Positions 26,251 to 34,760 of a DNA stretch of 64,000 nucleotides are shown piece after piece. Below the pieces are notes generated by a model, which searched no databases, was not told the DNA's origin, and saw only the letters and a list, made by a program, of their open reading frames with translations. Numbering within the stretch: the first letter of the stretch is position 1; each line of letters opens with the position of its first letter. The translations under genes and the position numbers were made by a program. Source of the DNA: an uncultured Fibrobacter sp. (GTDB lineage: Bacteria > Fibrobacterota > Fibrobacteria > Fibrobacterales > Fibrobacteraceae); NCBI GenBank assembly GCA_946413655.1, contig CAMKLO010000007.1:16024-80023 (forward strand), in the 5' to 3' direction.

Positions 26251-26308
26251 TGTCTTTCTACCTTGCTTTTTATCAAAAAATAGCAATTTTTCTATTAAAA
26301 GTATCTAA

Positions 26309-26329
26309 TTTTGATAAAAATTATCAAAA
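26309..26329. promoter_or_regulatory. Perfect 9-bp palindrome upstream of the AAA ATPase gene
   Basis: TTTTGATAA, then AAA, then TTATCAAAA. It lies 59 bp before the ATPase start in an extremely AT-rich stretch with further partial copies of ATCAAA. It could be an operator, or chance in AT-rich DNA. Confidence 0.35.
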
Positions 26330-26507
26330 ATCTATACAAAATGTATCAAATTTCAATAATATTTTGCATTTTTGCGTTTTTAAGATAATTCGCATCTATA
26401 CGCAAAATGATGTATTTTAGCAAATGTATGTAAAAAATAGAATTTTACCTACAATTACAAAAATTACTCCCCAAGTTGGGGAGAAAATGACATGAGGGGG
26501 TTAACAA

Positions 26508-27422
26508 TCAGAAGAAATTCACGTTGAACCATCCCTTCTTGCCATCGTCCGAGAGGGCGATGCCGCAGGCGACGGTTTTGTAGTTGCCTTTCATGTTGAG
26601 GTAATGGCCGATGTAGGGATAATCCTCTTTTTTATCAGGATCACGTTCGCCACTCGTCACAAGCGCTTTTTCGTCTTCCCACATCATCTTGAGGTACATA
26701 TCGGAGGCTTCGATTGCAGTTTTTACCCAAGAGGTGTTGAAGTTTGGACCACTGTTCTGCGCGAATTCCCCACAGTTGCCAAAGTGGCCATGAGCCTTAT
26801 TTTCCGTGAGGTCATCGGCGGCTTCCTTGTCGGTGCAGGTCTGCTTTTCTTCAGGTGCAAGCGTCAATGGTCCAAGGTTTTCGGTTGCACGGTATTCGTT
26901 GATTTTATCCAGGCAAGCTTGACGCCAGTTGTCGCTGAAAAAGCCAGACGCCGCAGCGGAAGATGCGGGCGCCGTTGCGGAGGAACTCACCACGACCTTC
27001 GCGGACGAACTCACGGGTTTCGTGGCGGAACTGCTTGCGATTTTTGCAGAAGACGAGGATGGCGGAACTGTCGCGGAACTTGCCACAACGTCAGAGGAAG
27101 ATTGCGGCGGAACTGCAGCAGAGGATTTCGGAGCGGTCGCAGAAGAACTCGCAATCTTAGCGGAAGAACTGTTTGCCGTTTTTGCAGAAGAACTACTCGC
27201 GATTTTCGCCGAAGAGGAACTTACAGCTTTCGCAGAGGAAGAAGTCGCGGATGAAGCCGGTTTTGCTGCCGAGGAAGACAAATATCTTCCCGGAGCGTGC
27301 ACAGAAGAAGAACTCGTCAACACGATGTGATTATTCGCACTCACGCCATCGTCATCAGAACAGCCAAATAAAGCTAGCGCTAGAGCGGCGGCGGCAAATC
27401 TTGCAGATTTTTTTAATAACAT
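26508..27422 (-). CDS. CAP-domain (SCP/PR1-like) lipoprotein with Ser/Ala linker
   Basis: The signal peptide ends in a lipobox (LALFGC, Cys near 21), so the protein is probably lipidated and periplasmic or surface-exposed. Residues about 35-160 are a long Ser/Ala/Lys linker of repeated SSSAK-type units, typical of Fibrobacter lipoproteins. The last 140 residues form a CAP domain: CLDKINEYRATENLGPL, HGHFGNCGEFAQNSG, and a conserved C-terminal strand (GIALSDDGKKGWFNVNFF). The function of bacterial CAP proteins is not settled; peptidoglycan, lipid or protein binding have been proposed. The linker's repeat makes length changes likely. It ends on its own transcript. Confidence 0.9.
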   Translation of the reverse strand: MLLKKSARFAAAALALALFGCSDDDGVSANNHIVLTSSSSVHAPGRYLSSSAAKPASSATSSSAKAVSSSSAKIASSSSAKTANSSSAKIASSSATAPKSSAAVPPQSSSDVVASSATVPPSSSSAKIASSSATKPVSSSAKVVVSSSATAPASSAAASGFFSDNWRQACLDKINEYRATENLGPLTLAPEEKQTCTDKEAADDLTENKAHGHFGNCGEFAQNSGPNFNTSWVKTAIEASDMYLKMMWEDEKALVTSGERDPDKKEDYPYIGHYLNMKGNYKTVACGIALSDDGKKGWFNVNFF

Positions 27423-27480
27423 AAATACCCCATATTCCTAAAAAATTTTTCTAATTGGAATAATAACATTTTAAAAAAGG

Positions 27481-27507
27481 TGATGTCCGATCTAGTCGGG
27501 CATGACA
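27481..27507. repeat. Dispersed repeat type A
   Basis: A short hairpin-like element, GATGTCCGA ... TCGGGCATGACA, in the gap between the CAP gene and the ABC-F gene. Confidence 0.65.
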
Positions 27508-27576
27508 ACCTCATTTCAAACGATTCCGCAAGCAAGCCCCTACAAACCCACCCCATAATTTACTATCTTTGGCGCC

Positions 27577-29172
27577 ATGCTTAATGTATCCAATGTCAGT
27601 CTCCAGTATGGTAGCCGCGTTCTCTTCAAGGAAGTGAATCTTTCCTTCAAGCGCGGCAATTGTTACGGTGTTATCGGCGCAAACGGTGCCGGCAAGTCCA
27701 CATTCCTCAAGATTCTTTCGGGCGAACTCGAACCGAATACGGGTGAAGTCACGAAGGACCCGGGCGAACGTATCGCCGTTTTGAAGCAAGACCACTTCGC
27801 CTACGAAAACAACACGGTTCTCGAAACTGTGATGATGGGTTTCCCGGAACTTTATGAACTGGGCAAAAAGCGCGACGAACTTTACGCGCTCCCGGAAATG
27901 ACCGAAGAACAGGGCATGCAGGCGATGGAAATCGAGACTCGCTTTGGCGAAATCGGCGGTTACGAGGCCGACTCGAACGCCGCGGTGCTCCTCAAGGGTC
28001 TCGGCATTCCCGAAGAATTCCACTACAACTTGATGTCCGAACTCGATGGTGGCCAGAAAATCCGCGTGCTCCTCGCCCAGGCTTTGTTCGGCAACCCGGA
28101 CATTTTGCTCTTGGACGAACCGACGAACCACCTTGATTTGGAAACCGTCGGCTGGCTCGAAGACTACCTCGAACGCTTCGAAAACATCGTGATCGTGGTG
28201 AGCCATGACCGTCACTTCTTGAACGCCGTCTGTACGCACACTTGCGATATCGACTACGGCAAGATCAACATTTACGGCGGTAACTACGAATTCTGGTACG
28301 CGGCAAGCCAGCTCGCCCAGAAACAGCGCAAAGACCAGAACCGCCGCGCTGAAGAAAAGATTGAAGAACTCAAGGCGTTCATCCGCCGCTTCGCCTCTAA
28401 CGCCGCCAAGGCCAAACAGGCCACAAGCCGCAAGAAACTTTTGGACAAGATGACCGTCGAAGAAATGCCGGCATCAAGCCGCAAGTTCCCGTGGGTGAAC
28501 TTCAAAATGGACCGCGAACCGGGCAAGATTGTGCTCGAAGTCAAGAACGCCACCATCGACGGTGGCGACGGCATCATTTGCAAAGATTTGACGTTCTCGC
28601 TCGGCAACCAGGACAAGGTCGCCCTCGTCGGCGAATTCGACACGCTCAAGACCGCTTTCTTCCAGCTCATCGCCGAAGAAATCAAGTCTCCGGAAGGCGT
28701 GCTCAAGTGGGGCAACACCATCAGCTACAACTACTTTCCGAAGAACAACGACGCTTACTTCAAGACGGACCTCTCCCTCGTGGATTGGCTGCGCCAGTAC
28801 AGCAAGGAACAGGACGAAACGTTCATCCGCGGATTCCTCGGCCGTATGCTCTTTACCGGCGAAGAAGCGCTGAAATCGGCGAACGTCCTTTCCGGTGGCG
28901 AAAAGGTGCGCTGCATGCTTTCGAAGATGATGCTTTCGAACGCGAACTGCTTGTTGCTCGACGAACCGACGGCCCACCTCGACTTGGAAGCCATCACGGC
29001 TTTGAACAACGGTCTCAAGGCGTTCCAGGGTCCGGTTATCTTCTGCTCGCAGGACCATGAATTTGTCCAGACTGTCGCGAACCGCGTCTTGGAACTCACG
29101 CCGAACGGTGTTGTTGACCGCAGCATCACCTTCGACGAATGGCTCGAAACCAAGAAGACGAAGAAGAAGTAA
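27577..29172 (+). CDS. ABC-F family ATPase (YbiT/EttA-like ribosome-associated)
   Basis: Two ABC ATPase domains are joined by the ABC-F linker, without membrane segments, so this is a soluble translation factor rather than a transporter. Domain 1 has Walker A GANGAGKST (residues 34-42), a signature MSELDGGQK and Walker B ILLLDEPTNHLDL. Domain 2 has an intact signature (LSGGEKVRCML) and Walker B (LLLDEPTAHLDL). Its Walker A reads VGEFDTLKTAF, so the Gly before the Lys is lost while Lys-Thr remain. The overall order resembles YbiT. The C-terminus is short and Lys-rich. A terminator follows at 29232-29262. Confidence 0.92.
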   Translation: MLNVSNVSLQYGSRVLFKEVNLSFKRGNCYGVIGANGAGKSTFLKILSGELEPNTGEVTKDPGERIAVLKQDHFAYENNTVLETVMMGFPELYELGKKRDELYALPEMTEEQGMQAMEIETRFGEIGGYEADSNAAVLLKGLGIPEEFHYNLMSELDGGQKIRVLLAQALFGNPDILLLDEPTNHLDLETVGWLEDYLERFENIVIVVSHDRHFLNAVCTHTCDIDYGKINIYGGNYEFWYAASQLAQKQRKDQNRRAEEKIEELKAFIRRFASNAAKAKQATSRKKLLDKMTVEEMPASSRKFPWVNFKMDREPGKIVLEVKNATIDGGDGIICKDLTFSLGNQDKVALVGEFDTLKTAFFQLIAEEIKSPEGVLKWGNTISYNYFPKNNDAYFKTDLSLVDWLRQYSKEQDETFIRGFLGRMLFTGEEALKSANVLSGGEKVRCMLSKMMLSNANCLLLDEPTAHLDLEAITALNNGLKAFQGPVIFCSQDHEFVQTVANRVLELTPNGVVDRSITFDEWLETKKTKKK

Positions 29173-29195
29173 TTAGCAGTTCTCTGTTTTGAAAC

Positions 29196-29225
29196 GGAGA
29201 TGCCCGCACAGTGGCGGGCATGACA
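29196..29225. repeat. Dispersed repeat type A
   Basis: GGAGATGCCCGC ... GTGGCGGGCATGACA, a compact copy with paired GCCCGC/GCGGGC arms, 24 bp after the ABC-F stop. Confidence 0.85.
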
Positions 29226-29231
29226 AAGTTG

Positions 29232-29262
29232 AAATCCCTGTCACAGCAAGTGGCAGGGATTT
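29232..29262 (+). terminator. Hairpin terminator after the ABC-F gene
   Basis: AAATCCCTGTCAC pairs with GTGGCAGGGATTT (one mismatch) and is followed by TTTTGTTATT. Confidence 0.85.
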
Positions 29263-29273
29263 TTGTTATTTAA

Positions 29274-30050
29274 TCAATGGTTACTTAATTGACTGACCGC
29301 ACCGGTAGTTAAATTTTCTTGGATACCTTTCAATATTTGATATAACAATGATTGGGTAATATCATCTACATGGCACTGAAAATCAGATTTGAGTTTGCTA
29401 TGGTACAATATGTATTCTAAACATTCGGTATCATCTATATTGCGATACCGAATTGTGTTGTGAAGCAAATTTTCTTGCTGAAAGAGACGTTCTTTATCAG
29501 GGCGAACAAACGTGATGCAAAACGCCTTGCCAATGTTTATAGGAATGTTTGTTAGAACTACATTATGATAGCTAACACGTATTTCTCGTTTGTCGGTCTT
29601 ATCCGAGTTCGGATAGAACAACTTATATCGTGATGCTCCGGTACTCATCCCTAGTGCGTTTCCAATTATTTCTGTATATGACCCATTTGACGAAGAAACC
29701 ATCTTTAACAACGATGTTTTATTGAGAATCGAGTCAATTCGACGTGAAAGAATGCGTCCGTCAATAAATTTTGCGTCTTCCGCTTGACCGGGCCGAGCTT
29801 TTTTACTATTTTCTTCCCGATTAGGCAAGTTATGTGGGTTGGAAATTGCTTCCATTACGCAAGAACTAGAACTTTCAGAGGCATAACACCTATCCAAGTA
29901 AGCACTCTTCGCTAGTATGGCTGACGAAGCGCCAACTGGGGCACAATGTGGTTTTACAATGCCATCCGGCTCATCCGGATGGCATATTTTATATTCATTG
30001 GACTCCGCCTCAAACAGTGCCGATAGTTTCTTTTTACGATTCTCCTTCAT
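29274..30050 (-). CDS. Unknown cytosolic protein
   Basis: I do not recognise the family. The ATG at 30050 (MKENRKKKLSALFEAE) has GGAG eleven bases upstream; the frame is open further up. Residues about 20-100 are of mixed, low-similarity character and include CHPDEPDG, which is encoded by a perfect 11-bp inverted repeat (29959-29985). Residues 100-258 look like a folded domain (NGSYTEIIGNALGM, GKAFCITFVRPDKERLF). No signal peptide, membrane segment or catalytic motif is visible. The N-terminal third may contain repeat-derived sequence. Confidence 0.55.
   Translation of the reverse strand: MKENRKKKLSALFEAESNEYKICHPDEPDGIVKPHCAPVGASSAILAKSAYLDRCYASESSSSCVMEAISNPHNLPNREENSKKARPGQAEDAKFIDGRILSRRIDSILNKTSLLKMVSSSNGSYTEIIGNALGMSTGASRYKLFYPNSDKTDKREIRVSYHNVVLTNIPINIGKAFCITFVRPDKERLFQQENLLHNTIRYRNIDDTECLEYILYHSKLKSDFQCHVDDITQSLLYQILKGIQENLTTGAVSQLSNH
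29959..29985. repeat. Perfect 11-bp inverted repeat inside coding sequence
   Basis: ATGCCATCCGG, loop CTCAT, then CCGGATGGCAT. It resembles the compact hairpin repeats found between genes, but here it lies within the unknown gene at 29274-30050. Confidence 0.85.
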
Positions 30051-30238
30051 GCTCCGCTCTCCGAAAAAAGAAAAAACATCCAAATTTTTTTGGATGTCTC
30101 GGCGCACTATTTCGAACCGCAAGAGGAAATGTAGAATACGCCCCTATTTTGGCAAGGTTCGGTTTGTAAAAGATAGGTAAAAAGGAAAAAAATCTCAACT
30201 GATTTGCCGGGATTCCCGGCTTTTACTAATTTTCGCGC

Positions 30239-30775
30239 ATGTTCCATCCGATCCGGCATTTCATCACGATTACAAAACATCGAAACGAAGTCGTCAGGCT
30301 TTGCTTTAAGGCCGGTATCGGGTGGCAGGGGCTGTTCCACGATTTGTCGAAGTACAGCCCTAGTGAATTTATCCCGGGCGCAAAATACTACACGGGCAAA
30401 GAATCGCCAAACAACGGCGAGCGCCGCGACACGGGCATGAGCCTCGCATGGATGCACCACAAGGGCCGCAACAAGCACCACTTTGAATTCTGGTACGATT
30501 ACGATATGAAGACAAAGAAAATCGTGCCGATGGACATGCCCGACCGTTACATCAAGGAGATGTTCTGCGACCGCGTTGCTGCCTCCAAGACGTACAATAA
30601 GGAAACTTATACGCAAGAATCTCCGCTCCTGTACTTGACCAAGAGTACTGCGCACGAAAAAATGACGGAAACGACTTACAAGAAGTTGCTGTTTTTGCTC
30701 CAAAAGCTCGCGAAAGACGGCGAAAAAGAAACGCTCCGGTTCATGCGGCATTGCAAGGAACTGCCGACGGAGTAA
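30239..30775 (+). CDS. DUF5662 family protein
   Basis: The pattern HFITITKHRNEVVRLCFKAG, WQGLFHDLSKYSPSEF, AWMHHKGRNKHHFEFW and MPDRYIKEMFCDRVAASK is that of DUF5662. The several conserved His and Asp residues (HDLSKYS, HHKGRNKHH) suggest an HD-like metal site, but no activity is established to my knowledge. At 178 residues it is complete and cytosolic. It stands alone between the unknown minus-strand gene and a repeat-rich gap. A good ribosome binding site is not evident; the ATG at 30239 starts exactly where family similarity begins. Confidence 0.85.
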   Translation: MFHPIRHFITITKHRNEVVRLCFKAGIGWQGLFHDLSKYSPSEFIPGAKYYTGKESPNNGERRDTGMSLAWMHHKGRNKHHFEFWYDYDMKTKKIVPMDMPDRYIKEMFCDRVAASKTYNKETYTQESPLLYLTKSTAHEKMTETTYKKLLFLLQKLAKDGEKETLRFMRHCKELPTE

Positions 30776-30840
30776 AGCAAAGCTTTCGAACTACGAGAGC
30801 CCTTGCGACAACTAGCGCAAAAAGGTATATTTGTAAAAAT

Positions 30841-30875
30841 CACTGGATCCTTCCACCTACGGTGTCAGGATGACG
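30841..30875. repeat. Dispersed repeat type B
   Basis: CACTGGATCCTTCC ... GTGTCAGGATGACG, the inverted form of the element at 618-653. Confidence 0.75.
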
Positions 30876-30900
30876 AATCCAGAGAAAAAGTATATTTAAA

Positions 30901-30985
30901 GGAGATGCCCTCCCCATTCGCGGATCATGCTCACGTAAGTGCTAAAGCACTAAGTGATCAAAGAGCTCGGAGGCGGGCATGACAT
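30901..30985. repeat. Dispersed repeat type A, long form with inner palindrome
   Basis: The arms GGAGATGCCC and GCGGGCATGACA enclose AAGTGCTAAAGCACTAAGTG. The same inner palindrome is present in the element at 19357-19435. It fills the gap before the CvfB-like gene. Confidence 0.8.
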
Positions 30986-31032
30986 TAATGAACCGCGATT
31001 GTTCGCGGCACACTTGAACGGAAAGGCAAATT

Positions 31033-31866
31033 ATGGAACTTGGAAGAATCAACCGCGCACGTGTCGAATCCATCACCCCGCAAGGTTACTACCTGGAACT
31101 TGAAACCGGCGGTAGCGTGCTCCTCCCCGGCAACCGCAACAAATTCACACTCGTCGAAGGCGAAATCATCGACGTGTTCGTCTATACGGACTCCGAAGAC
31201 CGCCCCATCGCCACGCTCGACAAGCCGCTCGCGCAAGTGGGCGAATTCGCCGTGCTCACGGTCAAAGAAGTCAACCGCGTGGGCGCATTTTTGGACTGGG
31301 GTCTCAACAAGGACTTGTTCCTCCCCTTCAAGCAACAACTTGACGAACTGCAGAAAGGCGACCGCTGCGTTGTATTCGTGCTCGAAGACGAAAAAAGCGG
31401 ACGCATTATCGCCACAGAAAAAATCAAGAGTTTCATCGACCCAGACACAAACGACTTGCACATCGGCCAGCGCGTAGAACTCGCCGCTTACGAAGTCACG
31501 CCCGACTACGTCGATTGCCTCGTCGATTACCGCTACACGGGCCGCATCATGGTGACGCCTGGCATGGAACGCATCTACATCGGCGACACGATGCCAGGAT
31601 TCATCCAGCGCTTCACCAGCGACGGAAAGATTACGCTCAACTTGACTCCGGTCGGATACAAAGGCATGATGAAGAGCGAAAGCCCCAATGCCATTTTGCA
31701 AAAGCTCGAAGAAGCAGGCGGATTCCTCCCCTACGGCGACCACACCGACCCGGAAACTATCCGTCGCGAATTCGGCATGTCCAAGAAAGCATTCAAGAAA
31801 ATCATCGGAGCGCTCTTCCGCGAAGAAAAAATCGTCATCGAAGAAGACGGAATCCGCGCTGTTTAA
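31033..31866 (+). CDS. S1-domain RNA-binding protein, CvfB/YitL-like
   Basis: The arrangement of S1-like OB folds followed by a C-terminal winged helix is that of CvfB. The first S1 domain covers about residues 3-62, the second starts near VGEFAVLTVKEVNRVGAFLDWG (68-89) and contains KDLFLPFKQQ, and a third-like part covers 140-215. A winged helix ends the protein (FGMSKKAFKKIIGALFREEKI, 248-268). CvfB binds RNA in the cytosol and affects virulence gene expression in Staphylococcus; the role here is unknown. The length of 277 residues is typical. AAGG stands upstream of the ATG, and a strong terminator follows. Confidence 0.92.
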   Translation: MELGRINRARVESITPQGYYLELETGGSVLLPGNRNKFTLVEGEIIDVFVYTDSEDRPIATLDKPLAQVGEFAVLTVKEVNRVGAFLDWGLNKDLFLPFKQQLDELQKGDRCVVFVLEDEKSGRIIATEKIKSFIDPDTNDLHIGQRVELAAYEVTPDYVDCLVDYRYTGRIMVTPGMERIYIGDTMPGFIQRFTSDGKITLNLTPVGYKGMMKSESPNAILQKLEEAGGFLPYGDHTDPETIRREFGMSKKAFKKIIGALFREEKIVIEEDGIRAV

Positions 31867-31888
31867 TCGGCGCGTCCATACATGCAAA

Positions 31889-31909
31889 AAAGCCGCGATT
31901 TGCGGCTTT
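31889..31909. terminator. Hairpin terminator between the CvfB-like and OmpA-like genes
   Basis: AAAGCCGC, loop GATTT, GCGGCTTT; eight perfect pairs with A/T tails, between convergent genes. Confidence 0.85.
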
Positions 31910-31956
31910 CTTCATTTTCAAGATTCGTGCGACTCAACGGCCGCGCATCTCGATTT

Positions 31957-32655
31957 TTAGAAGTTCACTTCGTCGGCGTTCAGAACGCGGATTTCGATGC
32001 GGCGGTTCGCACGACGACCCATTTCCGTCGAGTTGTCACCCTTCGGGTGGCTCGGGCCATAGCCCACAGCAGTCACGCGTTCCGCCTCGATTCCGTTCTC
32101 AATCATGTAATCGCGGACACTGTTCGCACGATCTTCTGAAAGTTGCTGGTTCAGCTCAGCACCACCTTCGCTGCTCGTGTGGCCTTCCACTTCAACCTTC
32201 GCCTTCGGATTGCGTTTGAGCCCCGCTATAGCGGCATTCAATGTTTTCAAAGAGTTCGGAACAAGTTCAGCGCTCCCCGCCTTGAACGTAACACCCGTGA
32301 GTTCAGAACGCGTATCGTCAAAAACGACCGTGATTCCACCTGTGCTTGCCGTGAGCGATACATACGGGGTTTCGCCGCATTCAAACGGCCCAGTCAAGCT
32401 TTCGCAGAGAATCGTATAAGTATCTTCACGCGGAATATGGAAGCTCGCTTCGCCGTACATATCCGTCGTGATGACTACCTTTTTACCCTTGTTCTGCCCC
32501 ACAAACGTGAGCTTTTTATTTGTATGCGGAACATCGTCGTTGTTCGTGTATGTCACATTCAAAACGGCATGCGTCTTGTTCGGCGCCAAGCTGCCGGCCA
32601 TGGCAAAAGACGATGCGACCAATGCCGACAGCGCAATACGGGAAACCAATCTCAT
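31957..32655 (-). CDS. OmpA-family outer-membrane/peptidoglycan-binding protein
   Basis: A signal peptide (cleavage after MAG) leads into an N-terminal beta domain of about 100 residues. The OmpA C-terminal domain follows (residues about 120-228): GVTFKAGSAELVPNSLKTL, VEVEGHTSSEGGAELNQQLSEDRANSVRDYM, and GRRANRRIEIRVL. The Asp and Arg positions that hold diaminopimelate in peptidoglycan are present in recognisable form (the usual TDxxG is TSSEG here). It probably anchors the outer membrane to the wall. The ribosome binding site GGAGTG is clear. Confidence 0.92.
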   Translation of the reverse strand: MRLVSRIALSALVASSFAMAGSLAPNKTHAVLNVTYTNNDDVPHTNKKLTFVGQNKGKKVVITTDMYGEASFHIPREDTYTILCESLTGPFECGETPYVSLTASTGGITVVFDDTRSELTGVTFKAGSAELVPNSLKTLNAAIAGLKRNPKAKVEVEGHTSSEGGAELNQQLSEDRANSVRDYMIENGIEAERVTAVGYGPSHPKGDNSTEMGRRANRRIEIRVLNADEVNF

Positions 32656-32786
32656 TCTTTCACTCCAATCGTGATATTAATTATTGTGCCCCAAAAATAA
32701 AAAATGAACCGACGTCTTTCAAATTATCTTTAAATATTTCGTGAAATTTCTAAATTTGCGTGCAAACGATCTCAACGGAGAGTCTT

Positions 32787-33815
32787 ATGAACTTCAAAAA
32801 AATTACAAGCGCATTACTGGTAGCAGGGTTGGCCACTGCCGCCTTCGCAGCAGACGGAGAATTCAGTCTCAAGGGCAACGTGCAGACGCAGGTCACCAAG
32901 ATGGTTGCCGATGACAGCAGCAACTTCAGCTCGCTCTGGGTCCGAGCCAACGTGGGCGGCCAGTACAAAAGCGAAAACCTCGACGGACTTATCATGTTGC
33001 GCATTTTCGCCCCGCAGGTCGGCAACAAGATTCTCGCTGACCTCTACTGGGCAAACTACAAGTGGAATTTCGAAAACTACAAACTGAATCTCAAAATCGG
33101 TCACTGGAAAACGGACTGGTCCCAATCCACCCACTTCGGTACATACATCGACAAGGCGCTTACAGCACGCGGCCTTTGGATGCGCGACTACTCCCATGAC
33201 GCTATCGAATTTGGCTGGCAAACAGGCATTTCCCAGTTCAACGCGATGCTTGCCACCAGGGACACCAAGGCAAATACCGGCTACCTCCGCTTCGAAGAAG
33301 ACCTGAAATTTAACAGCCTTGACATTCCGCTCGAATTGAAGCTCGCCTACCGAGTCAATGCCATCGACCGCATACAAAATACAGCAGCCCTCACCCATCA
33401 CATTGCGACTTACATCAGCTACAGTTTTTCACCGGCTCTCCGCGTTTACGGTGAATTCGCCAACATCCACACACAAGATGATGGCATAAAAATGGATAAG
33501 AAACCCAGGAACTACGTAGCACCCGAAAGCAGCTACTTGATTCAAGATAAAACATATAATCCGTTCTACTTCGGTCTTGAATTCACACCGAAGGAAGGCC
33601 TCTTGAACACGCTTATGAGCAGCCTTTATATTGAATGGGAACGCATCGGTGACCGTCAAAAAGTCCACATTTCCAAAGATAAAATGGATGACTGGGCATG
33701 GGTTTTCGCATGGGCAAAGAAAGTCGGCAAGTCCAAGCTTCAGTTCAGCCTCTACAGCGGAAATGAAATCAGCGACCTCGGGCTTGCATTCCGCCTGACG
33801 ACCACGTTCAAGTAA
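32787..33815 (+). CDS. Porin-like outer-membrane beta-barrel protein
   Basis: The start at 32787 has GGAG upstream and gives a clean signal peptide (MNFKKITSALLVAGLATAAFA). The mature part is a run of short amphipathic strands with aromatic girdle residues (WANYKWNFENYKLNLKIGHW, GLAFRLTTTF), ending in Phe-Lys. This fits a 12- to 16-stranded porin of phosphate-selective or alginate-porin style, but I cannot assign a substrate. It is 342 residues long and complete. It converges with the next minus-strand genes across the terminator at 33887-33910. Confidence 0.75.
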   Translation: MNFKKITSALLVAGLATAAFAADGEFSLKGNVQTQVTKMVADDSSNFSSLWVRANVGGQYKSENLDGLIMLRIFAPQVGNKILADLYWANYKWNFENYKLNLKIGHWKTDWSQSTHFGTYIDKALTARGLWMRDYSHDAIEFGWQTGISQFNAMLATRDTKANTGYLRFEEDLKFNSLDIPLELKLAYRVNAIDRIQNTAALTHHIATYISYSFSPALRVYGEFANIHTQDDGIKMDKKPRNYVAPESSYLIQDKTYNPFYFGLEFTPKEGLLNTLMSSLYIEWERIGDRQKVHISKDKMDDWAWVFAWAKKVGKSKLQFSLYSGNEISDLGLAFRLTTTFK

Positions 33816-33886
33816 TCGAACAAACTCTAAAAAGCGCGGGATACAAACAACAATTTAAACTGCGCGCAATTCGCACAAAGCATTTG

Positions 33887-33910
33887 AAGCCAGGGTACAA
33901 TCCCTGGCTT
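33887..33910. terminator. Perfect hairpin terminator between convergent genes
   Basis: AAGCCAGGG, loop TACAAT, CCCTGGCTT, followed by TTGAAATTT on the + strand. Confidence 0.85.
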
Positions 33911-33923
33911 TTTGAAATTTAAA

Positions 33924-34760
33924 TCAACGTGATTTCGCTCTGGAATAACGGACTGAAACGCCATTTTCAAATCGAACGACTGCCGGTGTGCGGAATTCAT
34001 TGGCATACTCTTCGTGCCATCGGCCGCTACGGATAAGGTTACCATTCATGTCAAACGCATGGAATCGCATTCCCAGCAAAAATACTCGCTGCACGGGAAA
34101 TTTCAGGGCTGTTGAAGATTCATTCACAAAATCCGCACCGCATTGGCGGACTGTATCGATAAGACCGCAGAAATAAATTTCTTGTCCAATACTTTTATTG
34201 ATGCATAACGAAGATACAGGGATGACAAATCCGGCTTCATTCTGTCCTTCTGTTTTTTTGGACCCATAATAGACGGCACTGGATAAAGAAATGTCATAAG
34301 ATTCCTTCGAATTATACAGATTGTTTATTGCGTGTATGATATGGCGAATTAACGAGTCGGCTTCAGCAGCAGATCCCCGAAAAACACCGGCAGGCTGTAA
34401 GCGATTGAATTCTTTTATAACAACTTGTTCTATATATAATTCACGTTGCAAACTATCGCATTCTTTTTTTGATGAACAAAGTTTAAAGAATGAAACTTGA
34501 TTGTCAACAAGAAACACCATAATACTCGAATCCGAAGGAGCTATATAGGCTTTGTATGCAGCATTCGAACTGAGATTTTTTACCGATGGGTCTAGCAAAT
34601 TGATTTTCGACAAATCCAGATAATAATTTCCTTGTAGATTTAACTGTGTCGCAGGATACATCATGTCAAGAGTTTTGAATGGAATAATCTCACATTCTTG
34701 AGCATGAAGTTGAACCGCTACGCAAAGGCTTGTAAAAATTGCTAAAACGAATTTTTTCAT
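33924..34760 (-). CDS. Secreted protein coupled to the C39-like peptidase protein
   Basis: I do not recognise a family. The ATG at 34760 gives a signal peptide (MKKFVLAIFTSLCVAVQLHA) and 278 residues. Four cysteines pair well for an extracytoplasmic protein (CSSKKEC, CINK ... YFCG). The last 50 residues (FHAFDMNGNLIRSGRWHEE ... RYSRAKSR) resemble the basic C-terminal tails that Fibrobacter adds to secreted proteins, a possible sorting signal; this is inference. Its ATG overlaps the TGA of the upstream gene (ATGA), so both proteins are made together. A joint role outside the cytoplasm is likely. Confidence 0.72.
   Translation of the reverse strand: MKKFVLAIFTSLCVAVQLHAQECEIIPFKTLDMMYPATQLNLQGNYYLDLSKINLLDPSVKNLSSNAAYKAYIAPSDSSIMVFLVDNQVSFFKLCSSKKECDSLQRELYIEQVVIKEFNRLQPAGVFRGSAAEADSLIRHIIHAINNLYNSKESYDISLSSAVYYGSKKTEGQNEAGFVIPVSSLCINKSIGQEIYFCGLIDTVRQCGADFVNESSTALKFPVQRVFLLGMRFHAFDMNGNLIRSGRWHEEYANEFRTPAVVRFENGVSVRYSRAKSR

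Noticed and set aside
26604..27330. + strand frames of low complexity opposite the CAP lipoprotein
   Set aside because: They are caused by the Ser/Ala linker repeats read on the other strand (Glu/Ala or Arg/Gly runs).
27511..29058. Long minus-strand frames opposite the ABC-F gene
   Set aside because: The + strand encodes complete Walker and signature motifs; the opposing frames are shadows.
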